From: Schistosoma mansoni
Lineage: Eukaryota > Platyhelminthes > Trematoda > Strigeidida > Schistosomatidae
NCBI RefSeq assembly: GCF_000237925.1
Contig: NC_031502.1
Coordinates: 52,837,120-52,901,119 of the forward strand
Length of the DNA: 64,000 nucleotides
Direction of reading: 5' to 3'
Shown: piece after piece, positions 37,058-49,700 of the stretch
Layout of the letters: each line of letters begins with the position of its first letter
Numbering within the stretch: the stretch's first letter is position 1
Position numbers and translations under genes: made by a program
The notes under the pieces: generated by a model
What the model saw: the letters and a program-made list of their open reading frames with translations, nothing else
Databases searched by the model: none
Told to the model about the DNA's origin: nothing

Positions 37058-38765
37058 AGTTCAACATTGTACTTGATAAGTGATGTACTAAATCAACAAA
37101 TTTGTTTACTTTATCCGGATCAACATCGGGATAAATACCATGACCCAAATTGACAATATAACGATGTATACCGAAATCATTAATCATTTCTTTTACTAAA
37201 CTTGAAATTTGATTCTCATTAGAATATAATGCGCAAGGATCTAAATTACCCTTTAAATAATTATAACAAGAAAAGTAAATGTTAAGTTTTTTTTAATTAT
37301 AAATATGGAAGAAAATTATATAATAATGAGTACATAAATGTAAATCAGTGATTTAGTTCAAAGTTGTTGTAGGACTAAGAGACAATACTACATATTTGCT
37401 TACAGGAAATGGGACGTTAGCTTGAACTAGTGAGCTAAGGATAGTTATAAAATTAAATCTTTCCATAGAAATGAATTATAATACCTTCAAAACAATGATG
37501 GGCACTATTTATTACTAACAATGAATAGGAACAATATGGTGAAGTCGTGATCTTGTTATTTATAAACATGATACTATTTTGTTCAACAGGCGAGTTAGGA
37601 ATTCACTTTAGAATACAATGACAGCTCCATCAATTGCTTGATTAAATTAGTAATCTAACTAAACAAAGAATATAAAGCTAACTAAAACTGATTTTATTTA
37701 CTACTTATTTAGTTTTGTTAAACACTGACAAAATTCAAAAACAATTGTTACATATTATTATAGACTGGAGAACTATTGAACGTTAAAGGTAACTAGGTAC
37801 CTATTTTGTCCTAGTCTTAGACCCAACAGGTTACCGTTATTAACTAGGAATCCATTTTGAAACGGACAACTAATAGGTTTCGTTTATGCCAGATTTGTGT
37901 ATGCTTTCCTTATGAATTCACTTAGCAAAATACATAAAACTAGTCTTATGTAGTAAGGAACTAGTCCTAAAGACTTTCTATGAACTACAAAAAAAGGTTG
38001 AATTTGTTGAAACTTTATTCGTATAGGAATTATTATTACTCATTGAATACGTATCTTCAATAGAAATATTAAAAATTGCAGGTTTGGATATAAATAAATA
38101 TAAAACCGATGATCTTAGTAGCAAGCAATCTTAACTTACTTGTAATGTGATATGAGAACCAACAGTATTTCGAGCTAATCTAGGAGATATGGTCCAATCT
38201 AGACTAATAACATCATAATCAGCTTTAGATAATTCAGTAAGAGCATAATGGCCATCTTTAGCAAATACGATGAGCGGTGGAATAGAATCTCTAGGAATTC
38301 TGTATTCATTCAACAAACGGCTTCGTACTTCATTCGAAATTTGTTTCAAATATGGTAAACAAAATGTATTGAACAAGTATGGGCTAAGAAAGCCAGCATG
38401 AGATTCGAAAACCTATGAGAATAGAAAATATAAGTAACCATTTACAATGACAGGTTACTCGAAAACCGTAGAAAAATAAATGAAGTGTATCTAGCATTAA
38501 CGTACAAAAAATATGACGCAAAACAAAAACGAGGAACATGTACTTGGTTACTGAATCATTTCTGTATTGGTATTTACCGAGTAGTGACTGGTTAGAAATA
38601 GTCGAGAAATTCATAAGTTTTGGTGGTGATATACCAGAACAAATCAGTTGTCATATAAGAAAAATGCAAAAGTGGCACTTTTCAGTCTAATCCTTCTTAA
38701 ATAACTCAATGTAAGCATGCAGTCCTCTAACTAAAAGAAGTCTTCCTCAGTTCAACTGTCAACTG

Positions 38766-38806
<41 letters not shown>

Positions 38807-41263
38807 ATATTAGAGGAAATTGAAACAATGTCACTATATTATGTGGTGATTTTGTCGAATGTATATAATTAGCATACTACCAATAAGAAAAAAACAAAAT
38901 GAAAAAAAGGCAATTACTTGAAGTAACTGTGCACCGGAAAGAACCTGTTGAATTAAATGCTCTACAACTTTCTGAGTAAGTAGACTAAGCAATCTTTGAC
39001 TTGATTGAGGTTCGGTGTATAACCATTTTTTCGCTTTGGAATAAGTATTGGAACTTCCACCTTCAATCATATAAGACATTAGAGTCCAAGGAGCACCAGC
39101 AAAACCGATCAATGGGACCCTTCCATTTAGTCGATAACGTGTTAGAGTTATTGATTCATAAACATAGTTTAATTCTTTTCGTACATCAACTTGAGCATTT
39201 AGCCGATCTAAGTCGTTTACTGAATTTAAAGGTTCAGTAAATTTAGGTCCGACACCAGGTTGCATCTTGACTTCCATACCAAGAGCCTACAGAAAAGAAA
39301 AACCACAACAATACTTTCATCGTGTGACAAAAAATATATATTGTAATATTTGCATACTATGTCCAAAAGCTATTTAAATTTAGGATATAGTTCACAGATG
39401 AGAAAAGGTAAAGATTACAATTAATTCATATGATGTTTAGTAAAAGTCGATTTGGTGATATCAACCAATTATTATCAATGGATTAGTTGCCACATCGAAG
39501 TGAGAAGGGACCATAGTTATATATAGCAAAGAACAAGAAACAGTAGTAGTTTCAATGGAAGTGGGACTAAATATAAATAACACAGTTCGAAATAAGTGTA
39601 ATAATAGTGAAACTATGAATCTAAAAGATAGAGAATGAATGCACTTACGTCATCGTTTTCTAGTTGGACCGGCAACTGATTTTGAGCCATGTAACACAGT
39701 CGCCATAATCATAAGGGTTTTGGAATACGAATAGACGAAATTCAATTACGTGAAGCAGTAGACAACAATTGAACGGCTCCATAGCTGAGTCATAGCTCTG
39801 AGGACATTTTACATGATACATATTTCGAGGTCAACAAAACTGTAAGTCAATTAGTCTATGTGTCAAACAAACGTTTCAATTTGTGCAACTAGTTCTTCAC
39901 GAAAAACAACTGATAGCTTAGTAAGACTTATCTGGAGATTAGATTTCAAGAACAAATCACTTTAAAAATAATGCATATCTAACAAAATGTTGATTAGATA
40001 TTTGTGTTGTAGATTTCCTGTGTGGTATGGATAAGCTAAAAATAGAATATGGCATCCGCTAGAAGAAAACATGTTACTAAATATTCCAAGTACATACAAA
40101 TTTGCTTGAAGTTATCATAAAGCATTTTAATAGGTCAACAACTAAATATATGACGCTAAAAATACAGGAGATTTTTGACTCAATCTTCTTAATAACCAAT
40201 GATTCCTGATCGATCGTATGGCCGAGGGTGTGAAAAGTCCTATCTCCCTCTCGAAATGCTCTCACATGGCTACGCGTATACAGCCAGTGTCAGGAAAGTC
40301 CTACTTACTGCCTTCTCATGGCGGGGGTGTTGTCTACGGAATTGAGAGGACGAAAAGCGAATATCCCACCCTCTAACCGGGTTGATGGACACGGAGGATC
40401 CACCTAGGGGAGTTGGAAGACCTTGGTTCCAAACCAGTGGTTCACATGGGCTCCAGTATCCCGAAGGAACAGAAGGCGTATGAACCTATTGTTGTTTACC
40501 GGCTACCGTGGGACTGTATCGCTTAACGTTGCTCCACTACCTTTTGGATCAGACCTTCAGGTCAAAAGCTCGGGGTGTGGCTCCACAAAAAAACACTTGC
40601 TTCAGTTTGTGTGTCCGGACAGTATCAAAGGCCTCCCACAAACCAATGATAACTGCTACTGACCTCATTGTTATTGTGTGGCCCCCCCTTGTACCAATGT
40701 TTATATTTAAACAAATAAAAATAAACAATAAATAAGAAAACCTAAAACAGCCACAAACGAAACTTATGATTAAATTTCAACCTAATCCACCCTTTGTGTT
40801 CAAAACAATGTATATGCTCATGTATGACTACACAATTAAAGTGTATTAAATGGTTTGTAGGCGGCAGTGCTTGAGTACAGAAATAATGGAAAAAATGGAG
40901 TGACTGTTTATTTTTGCTCGGTTAGACTAGGTTAGAGAAGTCAAACGATAACATTAAAGTGAAGAAGACTAATCAATAACAGTTGTAAACTAAAACTAAA
41001 CTCACCTGAGGTATAACCAATATATCCGAAAATATAATCGCAGCATCAAGATCGAAACGATTTATGGGTTGGAGAGTTACGGCACAGGCAAGTTCTGGAG
41101 TACGACAAATCTCAAAGAAATCGTGTTTTTCACGTAGCTCACGGAACTCAGGTAAATAACGACCAGCTTGACGCATTATCCATACAGGTAGGCGAGAAAC
41201 GGCCTCACCTTTTGCAGCTCTTATAATGTTGTCATTTTTCAAAGTAGGAAAGTTGCTGTACAT
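37056..41263 (-). CDS. UROD: Uroporphyrinogen decarboxylase, complete, 4 exons
   Basis: Exons on the - strand: 41263-41006, 39286-38918, 38412-38140, 37250-37056; all introns are phase 0 with GT..AG ends. The sum is 1095 nt (364 aa plus stop; human enzyme 367 aa). The enzyme removes four carboxyl groups from uroporphyrinogen III to give coproporphyrinogen III in the cytosol, the fifth step of haem synthesis. Key residues are present: R31 and R35 in [10 protein letters not shown]80 in FSDILV, Y158 in the [17 protein letters not shown] region, S213 in FESHAG, H337 in NLGHG. No stop, frameshift or missing segment. The ATG lies 17 nt after a strong acceptor (TCTATTTTAG). The gene therefore looks functional in a parasite that takes up host haem. 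Confidence 0.97.
37251..38139 (-). other. UROD intron 3, no recognised feature
   Basis: Begins GTAAGT and ends TTTAAAG on the - strand. AT-rich, no repeat partner noted. Confidence 0.8.
38769..38804. repeat. (TA)n microsatellite in UROD intron 2
   Basis: 18 TA units, between exons 2 and 3 of UROD. Confidence 0.97.
40205..40735 (+). repeat. Repeat family 'X', full-length-like copy in UROD intron 1
   Basis: About 530 bp aligning end to end with 52725-53250: 'ctcactgccttctcgtgg', 'gagaggacgaaaagcgaat', 'aggggagttgga', 'catgggctccagtatcc', and the end 'cttgtaccaat.tttat'. It is richer in G and C than its surroundings and ends in an A/T-rich tail with AAATAAAAATAAA. No protein frame survives in both copies. 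It is on the strand opposite to UROD. Family unknown to me; a SINE or a non-autonomous transposon is possible. Confidence 0.75.
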
Positions 41264-41280
41264 TTCAGCTACATAGATCC
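41264..41280 (-). promoter_or_regulatory. Splice acceptor 17 nt upstream of the UROD start
   Basis: On the - strand TCATTTTCTATTTTAG|GGATC precedes the ATG by 17 nt. It is either the end of a 5' UTR intron or a spliced-leader trans-splice site, both common in schistosomes. Sequence alone cannot tell them apart. Confidence 0.55.
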
Positions 41281-41299
41281 CTAAAATAGAAAATGAAGT

Positions 41300-41378
41300 A
41301 TTTTCAAATATTTAGGAAAATTAAGATCTGGGGTTAGATAACAAGCGTGAATATTCCAAATTAAGTGTTAAAAACGGT

Positions 41379-41424
<46 letters not shown>

Positions 41425-42470
41425 AAATTTAAACATAAATATTGATACAACTACATTAAGTCTAGAGATATTCTGTTCATAACAACCAATACTCCGAATG
41501 GATTTAAACCAATGGATAAAGACGGTATTAGCAGGATGCGATGAATTTATGGTACTTTAGTGTTTCATCATCATCTACCTATGAGCTAACAAGTTTAGTT
41601 AGTCTAAAAAACACTAACATATTTCGGATTTCCTAGGAATTGAGTTGCAACCATTAAGTATTTGTAGTGAAATTATTCAGAAGTGAAGATCGTAATGAAA
41701 CCAGGCACACTGAAAGGAAAAATAGGACATCTACAAGTTTAAAAAACCGTTCCGATTAGAAAAATAATATTCGCCCCCACATCATTTTCCGGTAGTCGGG
41801 CAAGACTATTGACCTTAACACTCAAAGTATGGCTCATAAGCAAGTGCCTATGACTCAGTCAACCAGATTAACTCGTTTCTAAGATGTTTCAAATATGTTA
41901 AATATGAGGACTAGAGCAAAAGACACTAAAAATACTTAAAATGAGTCATCAAATACCAGCAAACTGGTTTGTAAGCGAGCTGAACCTACAGGGAAAACTG
42001 AAGAGCAGAAACCACCAAGAGCTTTCGCTACACGAATTTTATTTCATTATGATTTGTCAAGAAAGTTTCGAGGGAATAATCAGATCAACAATCGTCATGG
42101 AATTTAAAGGGCGAAAAAACTCAAGTTATGGAGAGCCTTGACTAACTACACCGATCGTTAATGCATATTTTGTGTTCGAGTGAGAGTTAAGTGGTTAGAC
42201 ACTATGTTAGTAGTTATAAGACAAGTGTCCATAATCAAACGTTTACAGCAACTGAAAAACACGCCTAAGAGTAACGCATATTTCAAAAAGGGCAGTGATT
42301 CCGTACTTGATGTGATTATCGTTGCTTTTGCGTATTTGTTGCATCGGTAAGCATTCTTGTCTACTTTAATTTGAATTATTTTGGTTAAGGTCTGAATTTT
42401 TGTTGAAAACTTTGTCGCGTGGTACCTCTTTCATTGACTCTGACACTTGTTTTTCTATTGTGATCATATT
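41300..42470. other. UROD upstream region with a (TA)n tract, otherwise unremarkable
   Basis: Contains (TA)n at about 41385-41421. I see no clear promoter elements and no coding signal; a 66-codon open frame at 41941-42141 has no recognisable features. Confidence 0.5.
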
Positions 42471-42479
42471 GTGTTATAG

Positions 42480-45400
42480 ACCCTATTCTGATTGCAATGG
42501 TTGGCAGTACTTACAAATGTGGACAGCCAAACTGTTTATTCCCTGTGGATGGAGGGATGCAGTGTGATGAGTGTAAAAGTGGTTCCACAAGATATGTACC
42601 CGTCTTAATCCCGCTGCATACAAAAGATGCTTCAAGCCAAACTCGCATTTGCTTTGCATGTCCTGCTGTTCAAATAGGACGATGTTAATCCAGGAGGCTA
42701 TGAGCCTAATAGCTCTGGCCTTTAAGAAGAACGATAGTGGTTGCGCTGGTAACACAAGTACCGACAGTGAAGGCGGTGTCAGTGTTGTACGTGCTGTTAC
42801 AAGACGCGTTAAATAACCTACTGTGATTGATGGAGAAGCGAAATTCCCGTTATGACTAACGGGGAGTGAATCACCACTTGATATTGACATGAGTAGTCAT
42901 GCATCTCCAGTGGAAATTGAGGATCCGGATAAAACCGTCACCGTCCTAAATAGTCCTTGATGTGGCTATCTTGAGTGATGAAAAATGGTTTGCAGTACTG
43001 AGGAAAAGAAAAGAAAAAAACTAAAGGTAATACACACGTGGTTGGCAAGTCATTGGTCCTGAGTCCCTCAATGCACTACCACACTCTGATAGTAAGACAG
43101 AACACCACCCTAGCCTGACAGGGAAGAACTTAATCACATCAAATATTATTGTGAGTAAATCGCTAGGATCGAACGATCCAGATCCCAAAATTAGACACGC
43201 CCATGATTCGGAGAGGCTCAGAGAATATATCTGTAGCATATTACCAGATAGCTCTAAAGGTGTTAAGATCAAAAAATTGGGTAGAATAGGTAAAAGGGCT
43301 GATGATAGTGTTCAACCCTGACCACGGAGACTCCTTAAGGTAATCTTAGGATCGGAGAAACAACGTGATCTTCTTTTAAGTAGCGCTCGTAGTCACGACA
43401 ATTCTGATGCTCAAGTAAGACCAAATATGTCTCTTAAGGATAGAATAAAAAGGAAGACGGCACTAGCTGAACTAGAAACCCATCAACAAAATGATGAGAA
43501 CGATCTGCGATCGGTGGGTCTTCGAATAGTCAGGTCTTCGTAGCGAATGCTACCAAGGCATGTATGGATAGGTCGTTCTCCCTAGGAGTTTTACATACCA
43601 ACGCTCATAGTCTAAGATATAAATTCTATGAACTACTAGCATTAGTGGACAAATTAAGGCCACTCATTTTAGCTATGACGGAAACATGGTTAGTCCGAGA
43701 CTTCGATATCACCTCAGAATTATCTTGATACCACTGCTTCAGAAGTGATAGACATAGATGCAGGAAAGGGGTTGACGTCCTTCTGTGCATAGCCAATGAT
43801 ATAAATATCCGCTCCTCCGTTTGCGAATCCCATGATAGTAGAACTAGTGAAGTCATTAGCTGTGAGCCCACTATCGGATGTTTTACATTTGTACTCGGTG
43901 TCATCTACGCAGCTCAATCTGCTTAGCTGATGATTTTATTTTAGAGCACATTCGGCTATGAAGGACAAATAACAGATGCTTGATATTGGGAGACTTCAAT
44001 GCACCTGACATTAGTTGGACTGAGATGACCACAAAAGGATCTATAAACTCCTTTGATAGTATGATCCTGGTAACAGTAATGGAGCATGCATTAGTACAGC
44101 ATATATCCAAACCTACACGTTTCGGTATAAACCAAGGTTCTCTGTTGGACTCCTGAGACCGACGATACTGCCAACCTAAATGTTCTTCCCCCGTTAGTGA
44201 ATAGCGATCACACTGTTTTATCATTCACGTTTGGAGCTAGTGACATGATAAACGATTAGGTTAAGCCTCACCCAAACATATGGAGAGCTAACATATCAAC
44301 CATTCAGGGGTGTGCTGCTAAAACAGTTTGGTCAGTAGATACTAGCTCATCAGTTGAAGAGGCGTGGTCTATATTTAAAGGCAAGTTTAGTTCAGTCACG
44401 TCCTCGTTCATACCATATTTGGTACCATGTAGTCCGAACAATAGTCCACCATGGATAAATAAACAAGTCAAGAAACTTCTTAAACGTAGGAAAAAGCACT
44501 GGGATGTGTTCATCTCTACTGGCTTAGAGCAGTACAGATCCAGTTATTGTAAGATTAGGAATACTTGTAAGGCGTTAATTAGTAAGATCAGACGGTCATA
44601 TGAAAAACAATTGGTTAGGGATTGTAAGTATAATCCAAAACGGTTATTCTCATATATAAATAGGTAAACTCAGAGAAGTGATGGAATCCCATCACTTTTG
44701 GTACGAGAAAATCCGTTAATATTGACAAGAAATGATATCGAAAAAGCTGAAGCTTTATTGGAATATTTCGGTGAAGATTTTTCTATCAGTAATGAGGAAC
44801 GACCAACTATTCATTATGATTGTGGCGGCTTGTTGATGGACACTGTAGTTATTGAGAAAGATACTGTCTTAAGACTACTTCAGCATCTCAAACCTGATAA
44901 GTTCAGTGGTCCTGATGATATTCATCCTAGGGTTATGAAAGCCCTATCAGATGTAATTGCTGAACCTTTAGCGATACTGTTTGATATGTCCCTGCAGCAG
45001 TCCAGATTACCCAGAGACTGGAAAGACTCGATAATTAGTCCGGCGTATAAGGCTGGGAGAATAGATTTCATTAGTAACTATCTACCCCTCAGCTTAAGTA
45101 GTGCAGTTGTAAAACTGATGGAAAAAATTATTCGGATGGCTGTTTTAAACCATGTGGAAAGTCATGATATTTTATCCAGGGAAAGGCCTATCATGTTTGA
45201 CAAATCTCATTGCAAGAGAAGATTGGGCTGAGGTAAGAGTTCGGAATATTCCTGTAAATGTGATTTTCATAGATCTAAGTAAAGCCTTTGATAAGGTTTC
45301 TCATTCTGGTCTTGAATTAAAACTGGAAAGTTTTGGAATTCATTATGCAGTCATAAACTTGATAAGTGACTTTCTTCATGACAGGAGACGAAGGGTAAGA

Positions 45401-46100
45401 GTAAATGGAACTCTCTCATCGTGGGAACCAGGAAAAAGCGGAGTCCCTCAAGGCACAGTCCTCGGTCCTCTTCTTTTCTTACTTTATGTAACTAAGTTAC
45501 CAACTGTAGCTAAGTCATCCGCCCCACTCTTCGCCGATGACATAAAGATTTGAAGACCCATGTGAAGCATGCTAGGCAGAATAGTATTACAGGAAGATCT
45601 CAACTCATTAGTGGCATGGATGGATGTGTAGTCACTGGAAGTGAATACTAACAAGGGTGTGGTGATGCAACTGAATAAGTACAATGATTCATATTACTAC
45701 ACAACACGTTGAGTTGTGTTGCCCAAAGAAACTATAAAGTTTTAAGAGTCATCTTAAGCAGTGATCTCAAAACAACCAGCCACTGCTAGGCTGCTGCTGC
45801 AAAAGGCTATAGAGTATTATGGTCTGCTCGTAGATCTTTCCAGTATTTGGATGAGGAAGTGTTTAGATTATTATACCCGACTTTCGTTCGACCCGACATT
45901 CGAAGGAAGTTCAAAAACCGAGATAAAATCGTCAACGTCTGGAGTTTCGTTTCTCGAACCGAGTACTGAATTACTGGAATTCTCCACCAGAGTAGGTAAT
46001 ATCAGCACCTTCTGTTGATATATATTCAAAACTAGATCGGACCTCCACAGTAAGACAGACTGCAAGGATCAATATGCGTCAATAGACCTCCTATCCCTAT
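42480..46100 (+). pseudogene. Decayed CR1-like LINE, near full length
   Basis: In order: a short Cys-rich ORF1-like segment (42497-42688: CGQPNCLFPVDGGMQCDEC); endonuclease remnants (43570-43690 LHTNAHSLRYKFYELLALV and LAMTETWLV; 43975-44010 LILGDFNAPDISW); linker (44419-44667, NSPPWINKQVKKLLKRRKKH and YNPKRLFSYINR); RT (44698-45231, HLKPDKFSGPDDIHPRVMK; frameshift; 45240-45550, IDLSKAFDKVSHSGL, SGVPQGTVLGPLLFLLYV, PLFADDIKI); thumb-like region in yet another frame (45800-45890, RSFQYLDEEVFRLLYPTF). Several stops and frameshifts show it is inactive. The FADD catalytic motif persists. CR1-like elements are well known in schistosomes. Confidence 0.88.
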
Positions 46101-46109
46101 TACTGAAGA

Positions 46110-46388
46110 TTGCATGACTTTCAATGATCGCTCTTCACATTGCGAAATCTAATCAGTTTCAGTTTGCAAAAGGCAGGAGAACATATAGCGTTTGTTAGTT
46201 CTGGCAATGATGGTCTCTCAGTTGATCCTACTTTCTTTTAAAGCAGTCGACAGATGGAGCTTCAAGCACGTGTTGAGGTAATGAATTCCACTCGTTGATG
46301 ATTCTATGGGAAAGTCGATAGTCAGCTGAACAGTAACTCGTCCTAGACTTGTGAATTTTCCTCGACTATCCTCGTTTATTCAATGTTT
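46110..46388 (-). pseudogene. 3' part of a - strand LINE, cut by the LTR element
   Basis: On the - strand the frame reads SHRIINEWNSLPQHVLEAPSVDCFKRK, the C-terminal peptide of CR1-like LINEs. The same LINE resumes upstream at 50786-51510, so the LTR element (46389-50785) is inserted inside it. Confidence 0.8.
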
Positions 46389-46770
46389 TGTAGGATTTAT
46401 TTTGTCCTACAGATATGCTATTAAACTGTAAACGCGATACTGGCGATCTCAGAGTCTATGTGAAAGCTATAGTCAGAACAAGGACAACTTGGCTTTAAAC
46501 TTTATCTGTTTCTAAACATAAAAACAATTAGATTAGTACAATAATTAAAGAATTACAGTCATTAAGTGAAACGCACAAACATACCGACCAGTATTGCGTG
46601 CCTTAATAAAATGAATAAAATTTATGAGTCACACTAATATAATAGGATAATAATGTCTTTCAATTGGTAAGTCACATGCAACAGCGATAGTTTACAGACA
46701 CATCAGACCAGATTGACGTGGTGGGAGCTTAAGCAACAATTTGATTGGTTAGTTATGGACATAACTAACA
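46389..46770 (-). repeat. 3' LTR of the BEL/Pao-like element
   Basis: 382 bp. Differs from the 5' LTR at 'gcgtgCcttaat' against 'gcgtgTcttaat' and 'caacagCgat' against 'caacagGgat'. The polyprotein stop codon (46749-46751) lies inside this LTR. Confidence 0.95.
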
Positions 46771-49700
46771 TTCCCCCCCAAGCGGACACCACGTTCAGGC
46801 TTCTCTACTGTCGCGCTCAAACAATCGGCCTCTTCCAGTAGGCACAGGTTCCGTATATCCCGGCTGATCTCTTCGGTTACCGTCTTCAGTCGAACTGTTC
46901 TGACTCGTCCATCTGGACCATAATTGACCTGTCTAACTATAGCTTTCGGCCACAGATTTCTCGGTGAGCCAGTATTGTTTACTAACACCGAATCTCCCGG
47001 TTGTCGATTCTTCCTCATGTCCAACCACTCGGATCTCGCCTGAAGGGTTGGTAGGTACTCCCGTAACCATCTGTTCCAGAATAGGTTGGCTAGTTGTTGA
47101 GCTTCCTTCCATCTCTCGTTATATAAGCGCGTTTTACTCATCTGCGCCTCGTCGAATGATACACCTCTGTAAACTAACAATAACTTATTTGGCGTAAGTA
47201 CATCCAGGTCATCACAGTCGTTAACTAGCTTTACGAATGGTCGATTGTTCATTATCCCTTCAATCTCTATTAAAAACATCTCCAAAGACTCGTCCGTCAA
47301 TACCTTTTGAAACAGTAGTGATTGTAGAATCCTTCTTATCGACTTTATAATGCGTCCCCATACACTGCCTCGATGACTAGCTCTAGGAAGTTTAAAACGC
47401 CATTCACAACCTCTTTCTAAAAGAGCATTTGCTATCTTATTCTGGTTCCAACTACACATAATCTGTCTACGATTAGCATTGGCTTTTTTAAATTTATCAG
47501 AACCATCCTTACTCTTATTCACAACTCGCACAAAGGCGTCTTTCCCAACACCATGTACAATACCACGGCGAATATGTGCTGTCTGCTTCTTCACGGTCTT
47601 ATTTACTGACTTCTTTGTCAAAGTGACCTTTGGCTTTTTCGGTGTCTTCACTTTCGGCTTGGTGACCTTCCTTTTCTTAGGCTTTCTTAGAGTTGTTTTG
47701 GGATTATGATCACATGGTGCTTTTATTTTTGGCTTGGCAACCCTGGACTTGGCTAATAAAAAGGAACGATGAACTTGACGCGAGACATCTTTAAAACGAG
47801 CATACGCCACAACACCATATGCGAATTCTGTGGCGTCGACAAAGCGATAAATCTGAGTAGGTAGTGGTTTGTATAATCCTAGTACGAGACATCTGGGAAG
47901 CAACAGTTTACTTAAGCGCTTCATACCTCTGAGCATACAGTTCCATCCTATAAAGCACTCCCTAGGAAGCTCTTCGTTGCATGGAAGATTTAGCCGACAA
48001 GCATCTTGCGAAATTAATCTAGCTGGTAAAACAATTGGAGCTATAAACCCATCTGGGTCGAATATAGATGCTACATACGACAAAATGGTTTTCCTTGCAG
48101 GAGTCACATCCAACTTGCACATCCTGAAGATCTTATCCGTTCGAACATTCCACTCTTTTCCTAGAATCCCTTCATTTCTTTCCACAGATAAACAAATATT
48201 TACGTTCCTTTCTACGCGGTCTTCCTCTGGAATAAACTTCATTAATTCAACATTGTTGCTGTCCCACTTGGTTAGATTAAAACCCCCTAAACGTAACATT
48301 TCCTTCAGCTGAGAATATACTAATTTAGCTTCTTCTAACGTATCAACACTGGTTAATAAACCATCAACGTAGAACTTTTCCTTCGCTGTCTGTATAATGC
48401 ATTCAGGAAATCTAGCCTCGTTACCTAGGATAGTCTTTTGTAGAGCAAACGTTGCGCGACTTGGTGATGAGATCGCACCAGACAAATGTACTTTCACTTT
48501 ACAAGTTTCTGGTTCATCTTTAAGTGATAAATGATTTATGATACTCATATTTCTCGTGGTCTCACTGTAAGGTCCAAACAACGTCCACCCTAAAGCAGTT
48601 TTTATAGCGTATGGTTCATTAGATTTTCCCATTCTCTTCTCTTTTATCTCGTGTACGCCCGGAGCGTTACACCCAATCAACAGTTTGACATTCTCGTCTT
48701 CTACTCTCGGAAAACTTGTGTCTTTTAAATGAGACCAGGATGCCATTTGATGCACCGTTGGCACAGTCCTGTAAACCGCCGGTAGTTTCTTAACAGTCAA
48801 CACTTTCAGCACCTTAACAGATGATGAGAAATCTATCGAGTGCAACTCTACATCGACCTCTTTGGATATCAATGACGATTCATTACTAAGAGTCTTTAGA
48901 GACACCATTTTCGGTTTTCCCTCGAGGCCTAACTCATCAGCCAGATCATCAGCAATGAGAGAGGTATTTGATCCGCTATCTAGAAAGGCGCAAGTCTGAA
49001 TAATCTTCTCACCATTTTTTATCCATACAGGCACTACTGCAAATGCTACTGGTCTCTGCATACGCTTAACACTTCCCTCCGTACAGAAATGAGTATTAAT
49101 GCAAGCATCACTATCGCTATCTCTCTGTTCTCCCTGCTTCCTATGTAACAACGTATGGTGTCTCCAACCACATCCTTTGACGGTACATGATCTTGGTGCT
49201 CGACAGTTTCTTGCTATATGGTTCGCCTTCAGACAGACATTACATAACTTCTTCCTTAATACAAATTCTATTCTTTCACTAACATCCTTATCTCTAAACC
49301 TTTCACATTGGTCCAATGGATGGTTCCCAGTACATAATAAACATGATAACCCAAGAGTTCTTGGTCCTACGTGTGGGGAGACATCAGACCCACTAGTGTT
49401 AGCAAACGACACTCTCACTTTGTACTCTGAGTCAAGGGGCTTTTTTGTAACGGTAACCGATTGTCTTTGGTTGCGGTTAGAAAGATCACCGCTGACAAGT
49501 AATCCATACCTAGTATTAGCAATGTCTGATTGCTCCTTCACAAATTCACAAAGGTCCTTGAATAAAGGCTCTCTACCTGTCTTAAGAATCCTAGATGCAA
49601 CTTTAACCCATTCTCTCTGTAAATGCAGTGGGAGTTTTAAGAACATACACTCGATGGTCTTTGTAGAATTAAGATCGGATACATAGTCCATCTGCGTAAG

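Noticed and set aside
47479-49686. Open frames on the + strand inside the LTR element
   Set aside because: They are antisense shadows of the 1201-codon polyprotein.
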